This document shows positions 21,564 through 32,461 of a stretch of 64,000 nt of DNA, piece after piece. This stretch comes from Caenorhabditis remanei (Eukaryota; Nematoda; Chromadorea; Rhabditida; Rhabditidae), in NCBI RefSeq assembly GCF_010183535.1, contig NC_071332.1:558001-622000 (forward strand). Reading direction: 5' to 3'. The position numbers and the translations under genes are program-made. The notes beneath the pieces were generated by a model. It did no database searches, had not been told where the DNA came from, and worked only from the letters and a program-made list of their open reading frames with translations. The stretch's first letter is position 1. The number at the start of each line of letters is the position of its first letter.

Positions 21564-24025
21564 TTAAAAACGGATATCTTCAATATCCCCATCAGATTCC
21601 GCACTGAACTGTCGTCTCACTGGGGAAACATTTCTGGAAACATTTCTGGAAACATCTCTGGAACTGTAATACAATCTCTCATAACCATTGTTAGGATCAG
21701 GATCCGATGGAGCCAGCGATGGACAAGATTCCTTGAATTGGTCGAATGCATGGGATAGCGATGGACGTTTTCTACTGGACATTTCCAGTTTGATCGTGTT
21801 CATTGTCTCTGCTTTCGCCACTCGCCCAGCGATATTTTCAATCCATTTCTCGGTTTGCGCTTTCTCTTGACACCATTTTTCCTGCACTTGACCCTGAAAA
21901 TTTCAAATATTATTTCTTTATTTTTTTCCCCAATTTTTAATTTCCTACCTGAATATAACTCTCAATATCCTCCGCATGCTTCCTCATCTCATCTAACGTC
22001 ATCTCTGCCAGATCGGGGTCTTCCACTGACACTGATTGCACTTGTGTGTAATCCAAGTTGTCAGCTGGAACAAAGACTGCTGACAGACACGGCGTATAGC
22101 ATAGAGGGACGGGCGGTGCCCGATTCGGAGGGGGCGGTGGAGTACGATCGTCTCCCAGCCGGATTTCCACGTTACATTGCGCTGAACTCGAGACGTTTGG
22201 CTGTGCAAATGTGATAGTGTCGTATTTATGACTTCCTTGAGCTTGAAGTGTGGATTCTGAGCGATTACGAGGCGTTGGAATTGGCGGGGAAAAGAGTTGC
22301 TCGACACTCGTCGATTTGTAATTAGAAATTGGCTCGTTGAAATCATGATTCTGTGAGAATTGCCATTGAAGCCACGGCTGCTGTTGTTGCTGTTGTTTGG
22401 ATGAGAACGCGCCGGCTGGCAGTGTCTTATACTTGTTCGGGGAGATACCGATGGGAGAGGATAGTAGTGGAACGACGTCTACTTCTGAAATAAGAAAATA
22501 ATGAGTTCTTTGTGGAGCGCAGTTGCAAGAACTGTGCCGAGCTAATAACTTGCTTACAACTCAAGATTATGAGCCATCCGGACGAGACAGATGCCTATAC
22601 AGACAGAAATTTAGGAATCCGGACACATATAATCGAAACACAGTTCTTGCAAATGCGCTCTACCGAAAGTAGTAAGCCATAGACATAGATCTTGCTGAGA
22701 GCTACATTTCGGTATATTTTTCATCTGATAATATTGAGTTTGAAGCGAGTTACGACCCGGTTTGCAAGTATGCATTGTTTACACCGGCGGAGGGGGTGGC
22801 AAGACAAATTGTTATTCTTTCAAATAACGATATAATCCGATTAAAAATAGAAATCACCTCCAACAGCGGAACGATTTGAACTCGAAGAAGTCGGTATCAG
22901 GTACGCTTGACTTTGTGGAGAGGAGGAGGTGGTTGGCGGTGTGGAAGTGGTGGAGATCCGGCGGGACGGCGCGTCGAATGTGGGCACGACGGCGAGCTCG
23001 AGATCACGCTTGTCGAGGAGACCGATGACTCTGGAAGTTGGGGTGTAAAGCTCTTGAGTGGAAGAGTCGGGATTTGTGTGGATTTACGGGAAGCTTTGGG
23101 TTAGTGTAGCCTTCTAGGATTATATGTCTATTAGCTCGACACAGTTTTTACAATTGCGCTCTATTGAAATTCCCTTGAAAAATGTATATTTTTCGCTGAG
23201 TCTCTCAATTTCGCACACAATATTCTTCGGTTTCAGTAGAGCGCAGTTGTAAGAAGCGTGCCGTGTTAATATGTGTCCGGATTCCTAAATTTCTGCCCGT
23301 TTGGTATCTGTCTGTCCGGATGTCCAAGACTTGTCTGAAGGTTCGAGCTACTATTGGATTGTGCTACAGTAGTAGTGTTTGTAGTTGTTTTGTGTTACAG
23401 TGATCCAGCATCACTACAGTATCACTTTACTACAATCACAATCGACCAAAATTAAGAGCTCGCCACGTGGCTCCATACTGTCTAACCGCTCCGAATTTAA
23501 TAGTGTTGTGTAGATCAAACCTAGATCTTCATTTTTCTAGTTGACGATTTTTTTCTACGAGCTCTCCCTGGAAAGTTATGAGCTCCGAAATATTATGAGC
23601 TCTGGCTCGCCACAATGTGCTTAAAGTGATCGAGCTCCTCCCAGCTGTATCTTTCTAGGGAGAGCTCGCACAAAAAAGTTGTCAACTACAAAAATTAAGA
23701 TCAAGGTGTGATCTACACGTAGATATATAGTTTGGAGCAAACTACCTGCCCCGGGCTCTATGACGGGCTCTCAAAATTGGTCGTTTTTGAGAAAAATACG
23801 AAAAATAACGACAATTTTTGATTTTTTTTGAGCAACAGAAAAAAATCTGTTTTCAAAAATAAACGTTTCAACTCACTTCTCATCCTCCATAATCAATATA
23901 AAATCTCCATCCGTCCGCACTAATCGATGTTTCGAAACAATCAAATTGCTTGGTCTGGAAATCTCAACGGCGGGCGGCGGCGGCGTCGTCGCTGCGCCCG
24001 TCTTCTTCTTCACAAATTTCAGCAT
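21564..24025 (-). CDS. proline-rich low-complexity protein, unknown function
   Basis: Not recognised. Four exons (24025-23877, 23030-22858, 22484-21949, 21893-21564) join in frame to 395 residues. The N-terminus is MLKFVKKKTGAATTPPP, followed by a conserved-looking segment IVSKHRLVRTDGDFILIMED. A Ser/Thr/Pro-rich middle contains a glutamine run, PPIPTPRNRSES and DDRTPPPPPNRAPPVP, plausible SH3/WW ligands. The C-terminal third is a charged helix (LDEMRKHAEDIESYIQ, VQEKWCQEKAQTEKWIENIA), possibly coiled coil, ending in Arg/Ser repeats (RDVSRNVSRNVSP). Exon 2 begins at the ACTTCCAG acceptor because upstream sites give stops. No signal peptide or membrane segment. It is tail to tail with SGT1. 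It could be a cytoskeletal or signalling scaffold, but that is speculation. Confidence 0.75.
22508..22675. repeat. family E element, copy in proline-rich gene intron
   Basis: GTGGAGCGCAGTTGCAAGAA at the left and TTCTTGCAAATGCGCTCTAC at the right form inverted ends around a 120-bp centre containing the palindrome-like CCGGACGAGAC / GGAATCCGGACAC. Immediately beyond, 22680-22790 is a single arm of family F (GTAGATCT-like / GCGAGTTACG blocks). Confidence 0.65.
23148..23264. repeat. family E element, second copy
   Basis: TTACAATTGCGCTCTATTGA (from 23149) faces AGTAGAGCGCAGTTGTAAG (ending near 23256), about 115 bp in all. The interior CTGAGTCTCTCAATTTCGCACACAATATT resembles the interior at 62.6 kb. 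It lies in the first intron of the proline-rich gene. Confidence 0.7.
23515..23705. repeat. foldback family A, compact copy
   Basis: AGATCAAACCTAGATCTTCA and a TTTCTAGTTGACGATTTTTT arm on the left; AAAAAAGTTGTCAACTACAA and AATTAAGATCAAGG on the right. Perfect-looking inner stem ACGAGCTCTCCCTGGAAAG / CTTTCTAGGGAGAGCTCG. In intron 1 of the proline-rich gene. Confidence 0.7.
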
Positions 24026-24440
24026 TGTTCTGAAGACGAAGTCGAGCATAATTTATTAGTAGTCGAATTGAGAGCAGAATGAAAGGTGTACGAATGATAT
24101 CAATACGAGTGTGATAGGCTGGTCAAATACTACTCTATTAACCTACTATTTGAAATGTCGTGGTGCAGACACAAAAAATATGGAAAAAGAATGTGTGGAT
24201 CGTAAAGCGGAACAAGTGACCAATAATGAGAGATGATACTGATAGAATCGGGTGGGGGGAAGGAATCGAATGGAAATCAATCGATCTTTACGACTGTTGC
24301 TGCTGACACACCCCAATATTTTCAGCGAACGATAAAGAGTTGAGAGGGGAAATAGAGGAGTTGTTATCAAGGAATGTTATAACTGTGTGCGTGGTAACCA
24401 GGAAATCAGAAAATACGAAAAAAAGAAAAAGCAAAAAATG

Positions 24441-24522
24441 TTTGTACCCGTGGCAAAACTCGAACCCTGGTTGCTCGGTGTGGAAAATGAGTGCGTTAGC
24501 CAGTAGACCAACCGCGCGGATA
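24441..24522 (-). other. tRNA-like sequence (tRNA pseudogene or SINE head), minus strand
   Basis: On the minus strand TTGGTCTACTGGCTAACGCA resembles a tRNA D arm with A box, followed at tRNA-like distance by AGGGTTCGAGTTTTGCC (B box GGTTCGA intact). The start TCCGCGCGG and the end CACGGGTA do not pair well as an acceptor stem, so it is likely a pseudogene or SINE rather than a functional tRNA. Confidence 0.5.
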
Positions 24523-25084
24523 AACTTATACTGGTGGGAGGCAATAGAGATAACGGAGGTTTATGACGAGGTGCTCACCGCGTCATAAAAAAACCACAAG
24601 AGGTCAATGAGTCAGATTCGGAAATTGATTGAAAATATTATCTATTAACTTTTATTTTTTGGAAATTATCGTTATAATATAGATAAAATGTCATAATGTC
24701 ATAATGTAAACTCGAATGACAGACGTCTAAATGGAAAGAACTGGAAGAACCTTTGTTGATTATTTATTTGAAAAACTGAAAAATGTTTCGCCCAGTATCG
24801 CATAGAACATTCTCGGAATGTAGCTAGCTCGTTATCAATTTCTCTAATCGAGGACGGAAGAAAAGAAGAAAACGGAGTTTAATTGGGTTTAACGGAGAGA
24901 GAGAGAGAGACCAATCTACTTGCAAAAAGGAATTTGGCAGTGAGGGAAATTACGAAGAATTTTATTTATTTTTGAGAAACGCCTTGATGTTGAGCAAAAC
25001 TGTTCCGTTTTGGCTACATTTAGTTCCCGACTTTTTTAACATGGTTATGAAGACGTCCATCTGTTCAAATTTATATTCGCTGGG

Positions 25085-25340
25085 TAGATCAAGACTAGAG
25101 CTTCATTTTTGTAATTGACAACTTTTTGATAGCTATTCAGAGTTTCGAGATATCCACCTTTAAAGATTGGAACACAGAATGAAAGAGGGAGAGGCGCAGA
25201 GAGGCGAGCGTGTCTGCCTTCTCTGCGCCCTCACTCTCTCTCTATCACCTGTTGCTGACTTTGAAGACGCATATCTCAAAAGCGTGAAGCGCTATCAAAA
25301 AATTTTCAACTACAAAAATGAAGAGCTAGTTTTGATCTAT
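25085..25340. repeat. foldback family A, full copy
   Basis: Left arm TTTTGTAATTGACAACTTTT and right arm AAAATTTTCAACTACAAAAA, flanked by TAGATCAAGACTAGAGCTTC and its inverse AGAGCTAGTTTTGATCTAT. The centre carries GCGCAGAGAGGCGAGCG / GCCTTCTCTGCGCCC. This is the best preserved copy in the window and defines the family. Confidence 0.75.
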
Positions 25341-25771
25341 ACAAACCATATTAATTTGAGAAGATTGAATGGCCCAAGACAGATATATATGATAATTAAA
25401 AGTTCGTTTTTTTTCTCACAATTTCAATTACGAAAATGCATCTATCATAGCGTATACTGATGGATTTTAATTTTTTTCTGAATTATAATTAAAATAGAGA
25501 AATTGCGGGAAAACAGACACACAGACAGACAAATTGAAAAAAAAACAATGGGATTCGGTCAACAGGAAAAACTTGTTTGATATCAACTGTTTTTAGTTGT
25601 TGTTCCATACAGATATTGGTCGAACTTTTTGAATTTAACAAATTTTTCTTTAACAAAATTTAATTTTTCATAGTATAGAAAAGTGTCCTAATTCCAAGAC
25701 TGGTAATTCTTTTTTCTGAAAGTTTTTTGTTTCCCAGGAGAGCAAATGCCACATAGATTCTAATCATTTTA

Positions 25772-28240
25772 TTACAATTTTCTAAGATTCAAGAAAAATT
25801 CCGCCGAAAAAATATACAAATATGTTGTTCTCTGTGCAATCATAGGTTGGCATTGACATAGTGGGCGTTTCTGTAACAAAAACCTGAAACATTGGTCTCC
25901 AGAATAGATGACTTACTCCTGACGAATATTCTCATTATACTCCTTCATACACTCTTCACAGTCCATTCTGCAACAAACTCAATTAGTGAGATCTGGACTA
26001 CAGTACCGGCCAAAAATATATCATATTTAGCCTTTTTCAGTTGAAAATGACCAACTTTGGGAGTGTGTCACAGTAAAACTAAACTGTCCCACAAAATAAC
26101 TTTTAATGAGATCAAACACACCAAAAGTAGAGCTCCATTTTTGTAGTTGACAATTTTTCTGTACGGACACTCCCTAGCAAGTTATGGTCATTTTAAGTGG
26201 ACAACTCGAAAATTGCACTATTTTGCACTGAAGAAAATACTTTGTCAATATGTAACTCTTTAGGGAGTGTCCGTACAGAAAAGTTGTCAACTACAAAAAT
26301 AAAGTTCTAATCTTGGTCTGGTCGATCCCGTAAAAAGTCTTTTTGTGGGACTGCTAGCTTTACCTTGACACACTCTCGAAGTTGAGCATTTGAAAAACGC
26401 AAAATATGGTATATTTTTGGCCGGTACTGTACTTATCACAACTCACATTGGTACCACCGATGGCTCAGCAGCTGGTTTCGTCACAATCACAACCTTTGGC
26501 ACCCATTCCTCCGGAGTGTTCACATCCTTCGAAGTATTCAAGTTCTCCGATTCCTCGGCTTCCTTCTTCATCTCGACACGTCCTCTCATCACCCTTACCA
26601 ACTCAATCACACAACTTGCACAGATCAATGAAAACCCGATTTCACACGCCAAGACTCCATATATCTTGGGGGTGTCATATCCTATAGCTAGATGGGTTGT
26701 ACAGATTAAAACTAGAAGATTGATGAGGGCAAGGAGCCAGGAAATTATACGATTGGCTTTTGTGGAGATGTGGATTTTGGCTGGGAAGACGAATAGGTAG
26801 TGGAGGAGAAGGATGGTGAAGAGGGAGATGAAGGCGAAGTAGGCGGAGCCCTAAATATCCTTGAAACATTTAAACTTTGGGGATTTCTAAAAAAAAGGTT
26901 TTTTAAGCACAAAAAACTTAATATCGTAATTTCAAATGGACTGAAACGGGCCTCCGCGTAACTTGCTTAAAACGCAATATTATGAGCTGAAAAATATACC
27001 AAAATGTAGATCTCGGTGAGTTCCATGTCTGTGAACTACTACGAGTAGGATGGAGAATCCTTAAAGGTGTATTGTGGTCAGTTTTTCGAGATCAAGTGCG
27101 TCAAAAGGTGCTCCAGCCTTTCAAATGACTGTTTTTTTGAAACTAAACGCATCACAAGGTGCGCCAGCGTCCCAAATGTTTGGATTTTCAATTTTCCGAA
27201 TTCTGAACCGAGTTTAAGAAGTTTTCAGCTATTTCCAGTTATTTTCAGCATATTTTGTACAAATGCTATTAATTTTGAAACAACGTTCAGTCATTTCATG
27301 CCGATTTTTAGCATTTTTGGACCGATTTTCAGCTATTTTCAACCTCTCTCTACCCGATCATCCCTGCTGTATTCTTCAATATACTCTGTAGAAAACCTAG
27401 CAAATATTTAACGAAAAACACTAAAAACTATCGAAAAAGTAACGCCAGAAACGAAATTTCTAGAACTTTCTCACTGACAAAACTTTCCTGCGCTCGCTTT
27501 CAGCGGGTTGTGCACCGAATTAAAAAATTCTTGAAGTATGAAATTGAAGTGACCGAAATTCATACATTATAATGCACAATGCGTCTTTAATGTGTGGCGG
27601 GCCGGGCTATATACAAATTTTCGACTTTTTTGGCATGTTTTTCATCCCGCGACACATTTACAATCCGACCCGTAATAGGCCACAGGCATAGAACTCGCCG
27701 AGATCTACAATTTGGTATATTTTTGAGCTCATAATATAGAGTTTTGAGCAAGTTACGCGCTGGTCCGTTTCCTTGGAATTTAAGGCGCTGAATGGACTAG
27801 AAATGATACCAATTAAAAGATAATTATGTGACCGAGGAGTTGAAATTAGATACAGCACAAAAAAAAGCAAAAAAACTCACAAAAGGATGCCTCGGCACAT
27901 TTTCGAAATAAAACGCCATGTATCTCGGCACAATTCCAGCTAGGCAACTTCCAGAGAGCCCTAGCAACATATCTAGTTTGCATTGTCTCTCGATTCCAGT
28001 ATTGCATTTGTTATGTATCCGTTCTAGGATACTGTAGAAGAGGTAGATGATTGCAAAGATGACTAGACTGGAGAAGAAAATGAATAGGGCGAAGAGAAGA
28101 TAGGCGAGTTGCAGATTAGGCTCGCCGAAGATGATCTGACAGAGCAATCCCAGCACAGAGATGATGAAGAGGACCAAGTAGGCGAGTAGAATATAGTCAT
28201 GAAGGTTTGGAGAGAATCGGGAGGATATTTTGGGAAGCAT
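25772..28240 (-). CDS. six-helix membrane protein with truncated RING (paralogue 1)
   Basis: One of four tandem paralogues, function unknown. Exons 28240-27881, 26850-26447, 25967-25917 and 25883-25772 join in frame to 308 residues. Three hydrophobic segments lie in exon 1 (after MLPKISSRFSPNLHDY) and three in exon 2, followed by a cytosolic linker. The RING is reduced: exon 3 supplies CEECMKEY (first Cys pair) and exon 4 supplies KRPLCQCQP in place of the CPxCQ end seen in paralogue 3, while the central Cys-His part is missing. Exon 4 starts at the outer acceptor (TGTTTCAG), because that frame keeps the PLCQ remnant; an inner acceptor gives a shorter tail. It may be a catalytically dead relative or a gene in decay. 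Intron 2 is almost wholly a family-C MITE, and intron 1 contains family F. Confidence 0.75.
25999..26432. mobile_element. MITE family C, copy 2 (fills intron 2 of paralogue 1)
   Basis: TACAGTACCGGCCAAAAATA at the left end, and at the right end its exact inverse opening (TTTTTGGCCGGTACTGTA). Internal arms GTAGTTGACAATTTTTCTGT / ACAGAAAAGTTGTCAACTAC and GGACACTCCCTA. About 434 bp, no ORF, TA at both ends. The 5' splice site lies 14 nt from one end and the 3' splice site 31 nt from the other. Confidence 0.85.
26940..27790. repeat. family F inverted-repeat element (~0.85 kb)
   Basis: Left arm: GCGTAACTTGCTTAAAACGC, TATTATGAGCTGAAAAATAT and GTAGATCTCGGTGAGTTC. Right arm: the inverse series GAACTCGCCGAGATCTAC, ATATTTTTGAGCTCATAATA and GAGCAAGTTACGCG. 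Arms are about 110 bp. The interior (27070-27640) carries two imperfect direct copies of a GATCAAGTGCGTCAAAAGGTGC-like block and no gene. It sits inside intron 1 of paralogue 1. Single arms occur at about 22.68 and 61.48 kb. Confidence 0.7.
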
Positions 28241-28437
28241 ATTGGTAACGAATGAGGAATGAATGAGGAATGGAAACGAAGAATGAGAAAGAGAGGCGGG
28301 CGAGAAGGATGAGAGAGAAATAGAGGAAAAAGAAGATAGATTGCTGATGCTGGGTCAGCTGCATTTTTTTCGTCGTGTTGGTTTGGACGAGTCAGTGGCG
28401 TTTCTTTTGATTTATTGCGATTTCATCATGTTGGTTG

Positions 28438-29134
28438 GCAGGACAAGTGGCTGGGATGAGCAATGCAATTTTTCAAAAATGGACATGGAAATGGGCATCC
28501 GGACATGAAAATGTTCTCTGACCTACTACCATAAACCAAAATTCGGAGATCTGAGATTTTTGAAGCTGGTTTCTGGAAACCATAGTTTCCCTTTCTGTAC
28601 GAGGCTGCTAAAAACTTTAAGAAAGTGGGTGGAGCTTGGAGCAGGCTCTTTAGCAATTCCGTTGGCTGATGGTTCTGGATCAATCCCAGGAGTTGAGATA
28701 TCTGGAGCAGACTCTGGAGCAGATTCTAAAGCAGATTCTATAGCTGATGGTTCTGGAGCAGGTCCGGAAGCGGAGAGTTCTGGAGCAGAAGCAGGCTCTA
28801 TAGCTGAAGGCTCTTCTACGATATTAGAGAGTTCTTCAGTAGGTTCTGAGCGGAAGGCTGAGGAGCAGGTTCGGTAGTTGAAAGTTCTTCAGCAAGTCCT
28901 ATGACTGGTAGTTCTTGAACAGGAGTAAGCTCAGAAGCTAAAAGGTTCTGTAGCTGAAGATTCTGGATCAGGTTCTGGAGCAGATTGTGTAGCTGAGGGT
29001 TCTGGAGTTGGTACTGAAGCGGAGTGCTCTTGAGTAGCTATTGGAGCTTTATGCTCTTCTCCAGGCTTTGAAGCCAAAGGTTCTGAAGCGGAAGGCTGTG
29101 AAGCAGGTTCGATAGGTAAAGATTTTGGAACAGG
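28438..29134 (-). pseudogene. decayed repeat-coding extension behind paralogue 2
   Basis: Downstream of the paralogue-2 stop, the minus strand remains protein-like for about 230 codons made of degenerate Pro-Glu-Ser-Ala units (APEPSA, EPASAPELSASGPAPEPSA and similar), ending FPETSFKNLRS and a TAG. It is interrupted by the TGA at 29135-29137 and by a one-base insertion near 28945 that a one-base loss near 28872 restores. Codon rhythm (repeated CCT GAA / GCT CCA) is obvious. It looks like a former low-complexity C-terminal tail now outside the ORF. The 28241-28437 stretch up to paralogue 1 holds nothing clear. Confidence 0.5.
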
Positions 29135-30639
29135 TCAAGGAGTAAAAGGTTCCGGAACAGGTCCCGGAGCTGAAATAATAGAAATTAAGGTCCCGTTAGA
29201 TATGGAAATTCCCAGTTTTGATTAGCAGTCCCACCCTACAGAATACTCACCATTGTCCTGTTCCGTTTTCAAACCCAACGGGCAACACGTGTTTAGTTCG
29301 TTACTACTATCACTCAGATATTTATCAGCACAGTATTCACAAACTGTGTGTCCACATATTGCCATCACTTTAGGACCTGGAGGATACCGGTACTCTTCCA
29401 TACACATTTCACAGTACGGTCTGGAAATCGGGTATTATATAAGATTTTCAGATTTTTTTATTTTCTGGCTCACTTTTTCGCCACCAACTCCTCCTGCACA
29501 TTGGCTTCTTCTAGCTGAACCATCAACGGGTTGAGTGTTTCCATTTCAAACATCTCGTCGTCACTTGGTCTCCTCAACTTGATAAATCCTCTAGCAACAC
29601 GAACAAACTCAAGCATTGTGGTAGCACACATCAATGAGAACACAAATTCACAAATAGGAATTCCCAATTTTTTAGGATTTTCAAATGCAGAACTTGAGAT
29701 GATTGCGACAATTGTTACTAAAAAATTGAGAATTCCGATGAGCCAAGTGATTTTGTCGTGGAAGGAGTATTGAGTAGTGGATACCATTTTTGCGGGGATT
29801 ACGAGGAAGAAATTGAGGAGGAGAATGACGAAAAGAGAGACGTAGGCCGAGTAGACTATATTCTAAAATCATGTACTTTGTTTTTGGTTACTCTAGTTAC
29901 AGCACCGGCCAAATTGATACCATATTTTGCCTTTTTCAATAGAACATGTCATAGTAAAACAATTATTCCCACAAAGTAAATTTTATATGGATCATATAGA
30001 ATAAAGGTAGAACTCCGTTTTTGTAGTTAGTAACTTTTTTGAACGGACACTCCCTAGAGAGATATGGTCATTTTAAGCCGACAACTCAAAAATCATTCTA
30101 TTTTGCAGTGAAATGGGACAATTTGAGGGAGAAATGCCTCTGTCGATACTTGCTGGGGAGTGTCCGTACAAAAACGTTGTCAATTACAAAATGAAGCTCT
30201 ACTTTTTATCTGTTGGATCCAATATAACGTTTTTTGTGGAATAGTTAGGTTTACCTTGACGCACTTTCAAACTTGGACATTTTCATTTGAAAACGGCAAA
30301 AAATGATATCTTTTTGGCCGGTACTGTATTTTTATCACTAACCTCAATATACTTTTCTCCATTTTCGACACAAAACGCTGCAATTCTTGGCACCATTCCA
30401 GCAACAAAACTCCCTCCCATCCCAATCAATATATTAATTTTGCACTTTTTCTTCTCGTTGGACTCCAACTTTTTATGAACAAACTTCATGATAAAGAAGA
30501 GGAGAATAATATTGATTATAGCAACAAGCCATGAGAATAGTATTAGAGAAGCGTATGAATAAAAATAGGGAAGTGAAAAGACGACGGAATAAACGAAGAG
30601 GATAATGTAGCAGCCGAGAACGAATTCAAGGAGTTCCAT
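29135..30639 (-). CDS. six-helix membrane protein with degenerate RING (paralogue 2)
   Basis: Exons 30639-30343, 29862-29474, 29420-29251 and 29169-29135 join in frame to 296 residues. Exon 1 encodes three hydrophobic helices (MELLEFVLGCYIILFVYSVV start) and exon 2 three more, with VSTTQYSFHDKITWL between them. Exon 3 encodes a C3HC4-like RING: CEMCMEEY, ICGHTVCEYC, then CCPLG, so the last zinc-binding Cys of the usual CPxC is Gly. If membrane-bound RING E3 activity is the family role, this copy is probably weak or inactive. The last exon adds only APGPVPEPFTP before TGA, but repetitive coding-like sequence continues beyond it. Intron 1 is almost entirely a family-C MITE. Confidence 0.8.
29898..30328. 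mobile_element. MITE family C, copy 3 (fills intron 1 of paralogue 2)
   Basis: TACAGCACCGGCCAAATTGA at the left end, TTTTTGGCCGGTACTGTA at the right. Inner arms GTAGTTAGTAACTTTTTTGA / AAAACGTTGTCAATTACAAA and GGACACTCCCTAGAGAG / CTGGGGAGTGTCCGTAC. About 431 bp. Ends are 14 nt from the 5' splice site and 35 nt from the 3' splice site of the host intron. Confidence 0.85.
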
Positions 30640-30783
30640 TTGAATATATTGTATTCAAAATTGAAATTAGTTTGATAAGGGGAGGTGGGGAGGAATAAGA
30701 GATGCAGAGAACGAAAGGAAATGATTGAATGGAAGGAGTAATGATACGGTTGTTTGATTGTTGAGTTATAATTTGATTTGTTT

Positions 30784-32461
30784 TTACTCCCTTTCCGCGA
30801 TCATATCTAAGATCGTGAAGTTTTTCGGGAGTAGGCTGGCAGGTCCTGAAACAAAGAAATTATACTTTAAATCCAGTTTCATTAAAGATGTGTTTAGACC
30901 TGTTACATTTTAATAAAAACTTACCATGAACCAGAGTGACTTTCTGACAGAACGGGCAGAACACGTGTTGCTTATGAGTCATTTCCAATAGCATATCCGC
31001 GCATTTTTCACAAACCGTGTGGCCGCATTCTTTCAACATTCTGGGGATACGGTTTTTGTAGTAGTGTTGAAAGCAGATCTTGCATTCGAGTCTGAAATTT
31101 TAGTGATAAAGGTGATGGTCCTATTCTTTTTGGAAATTAGCAACATGTGTTTTCGTTTTCGAAAATTTTAGGATAGGTCTGGGTAGACTAGCCATTGTCT
31201 TTGTTCTAGAGGGTACGGGGTGTTCTAAAACCAAGGCATTATGGCGTTTCGATACCAAACAAGATCACACCTTAGTTTTCATTAACATGCTTAGTGTCGA
31301 AAAGTTTTGGCTCCGAAACGTCTAGTTTTGAAGTTTTTGGTTACAAAACGGGCACAAAGTCGTTTGGAAAAAGTTAAGGAAATTCTTGAGCACAATTTAA
31401 AAATGAGAAGTTTTGGTGAAATACGTGACAATATGAGTTGGTCAGAGCTGCCCAAATCACGCGAACCACATTTATCATTAACTTTGAGTCGATACTCAGC
31501 GAACTTGAATAAATAAAGCACGCCAAACTTAACCTGAGGACAATGTAGTTGATCAGACAAGAAAATGGTCGGTGATCAAAGATCAAACTACAAAAAGTGT
31601 CCCAACAAGCTACCATACTTCTCTAATTAAAAAAAGTCAACACCTTACTCACCTTGTTCTGACTAGCTCTATGTTCCTCGCGATAATTTCCAAAACCTTT
31701 GCATCGCCTTCAATATCCGCTGCACAATTCAATGTTTGCATTTCCTGCACATCCTTCACTCTTCTCAACTCGACAGTTCCTTTCAAAACAGCCACAAACT
31801 CTATCATTGTGCTGGCACAAATCAATGAGAGTATCAACTCGGCAGCTATGACATTAAAGACTTTTGGCTGCTCGAAAAAGGAACCAATAAGGATTGTGAT
31901 CATTAGAATCAAGAAATGGATGCTGCCAATGATCTGGGCGATTTTCTTGTGATGAGGGTTGACAACAACGCATTTCACTTTAGATTCCGATATGAACAGA
32001 TAGTAGAGGATAGGCATTATGAACAAAGAGAGGAAGAGTAGGTACCCAGTTGCCTGAATCAAATAAGTATTATTCATGGTTAAATGTCTAAAAAACTTAA
32101 AACTTACAAATGGATGAACCGGTTGGTACAGAAAACAAAATGTCATAACTCTTGGCTCTATGCCAACCAGGAAAATTGCCGTGAGGCCTATCAGCATATT
32201 CTGCTTACATTTTAGCTTGGTTTCAGTCTTGCGAATTTTATGAACGAATGTCACTATGTTATAGAGAACAAACATGACTATAAGTGCCATACCCCATGAC
32301 AACATAACTGGGAACAGGTAGACAATGAGGAAAATTGGTTTCGTAAGGCAAAATATCAGAGTAATAGCTGTGAGACAAACGATAACAAAGAAGATTACAT
32401 AGCCGATGACAATGTAATCATGAATTTCAGGTGGATATCGATAGAAGTTCTTTGGGAGCAT
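30784..32461 (-). CDS. six-helix membrane RING protein, RING intact (paralogue 3)
   Basis: Probable membrane-anchored E3 ubiquitin ligase and the most complete family member. Exons 32461-32108, 32053-31653, 31091-30925 and 30845-30784 join in frame to 327 residues. Three helices are in exon 1 and three in exon 2; exon 2 includes VNPHHKKIAQIIGS between helices 4 and 5. The RING begins at residue 255: CKICFQHYY, ECGHTVCEKC and FCPFCQKV supply all eight zinc ligands. After it comes PASLLPKNFTILDMIAERE, a LPKN-type C-terminal motif seen after many nematode RINGs. The start MLPKN matches MLPK of paralogue 1; a longer upstream reading exists but is unsupported. Substrate and cellular site are unknown. 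Confidence 0.85.

Larger units (their letters stand above)
24026..25771. other. intergenic region with repeats
   Basis: Holds the promoter side of the proline-rich gene, a tRNA-like sequence (see next entry), a short GA microsatellite near 24895-24911 and a family-A foldback (25085-25335). I see no gene; the small ORFs lack splice context. Confidence 0.5.

Noticed and set aside
21855..22214. 119-codon plus-strand reading
   Set aside because: Antisense shadow of exons 3-4 of the proline-rich gene, with no splice context.
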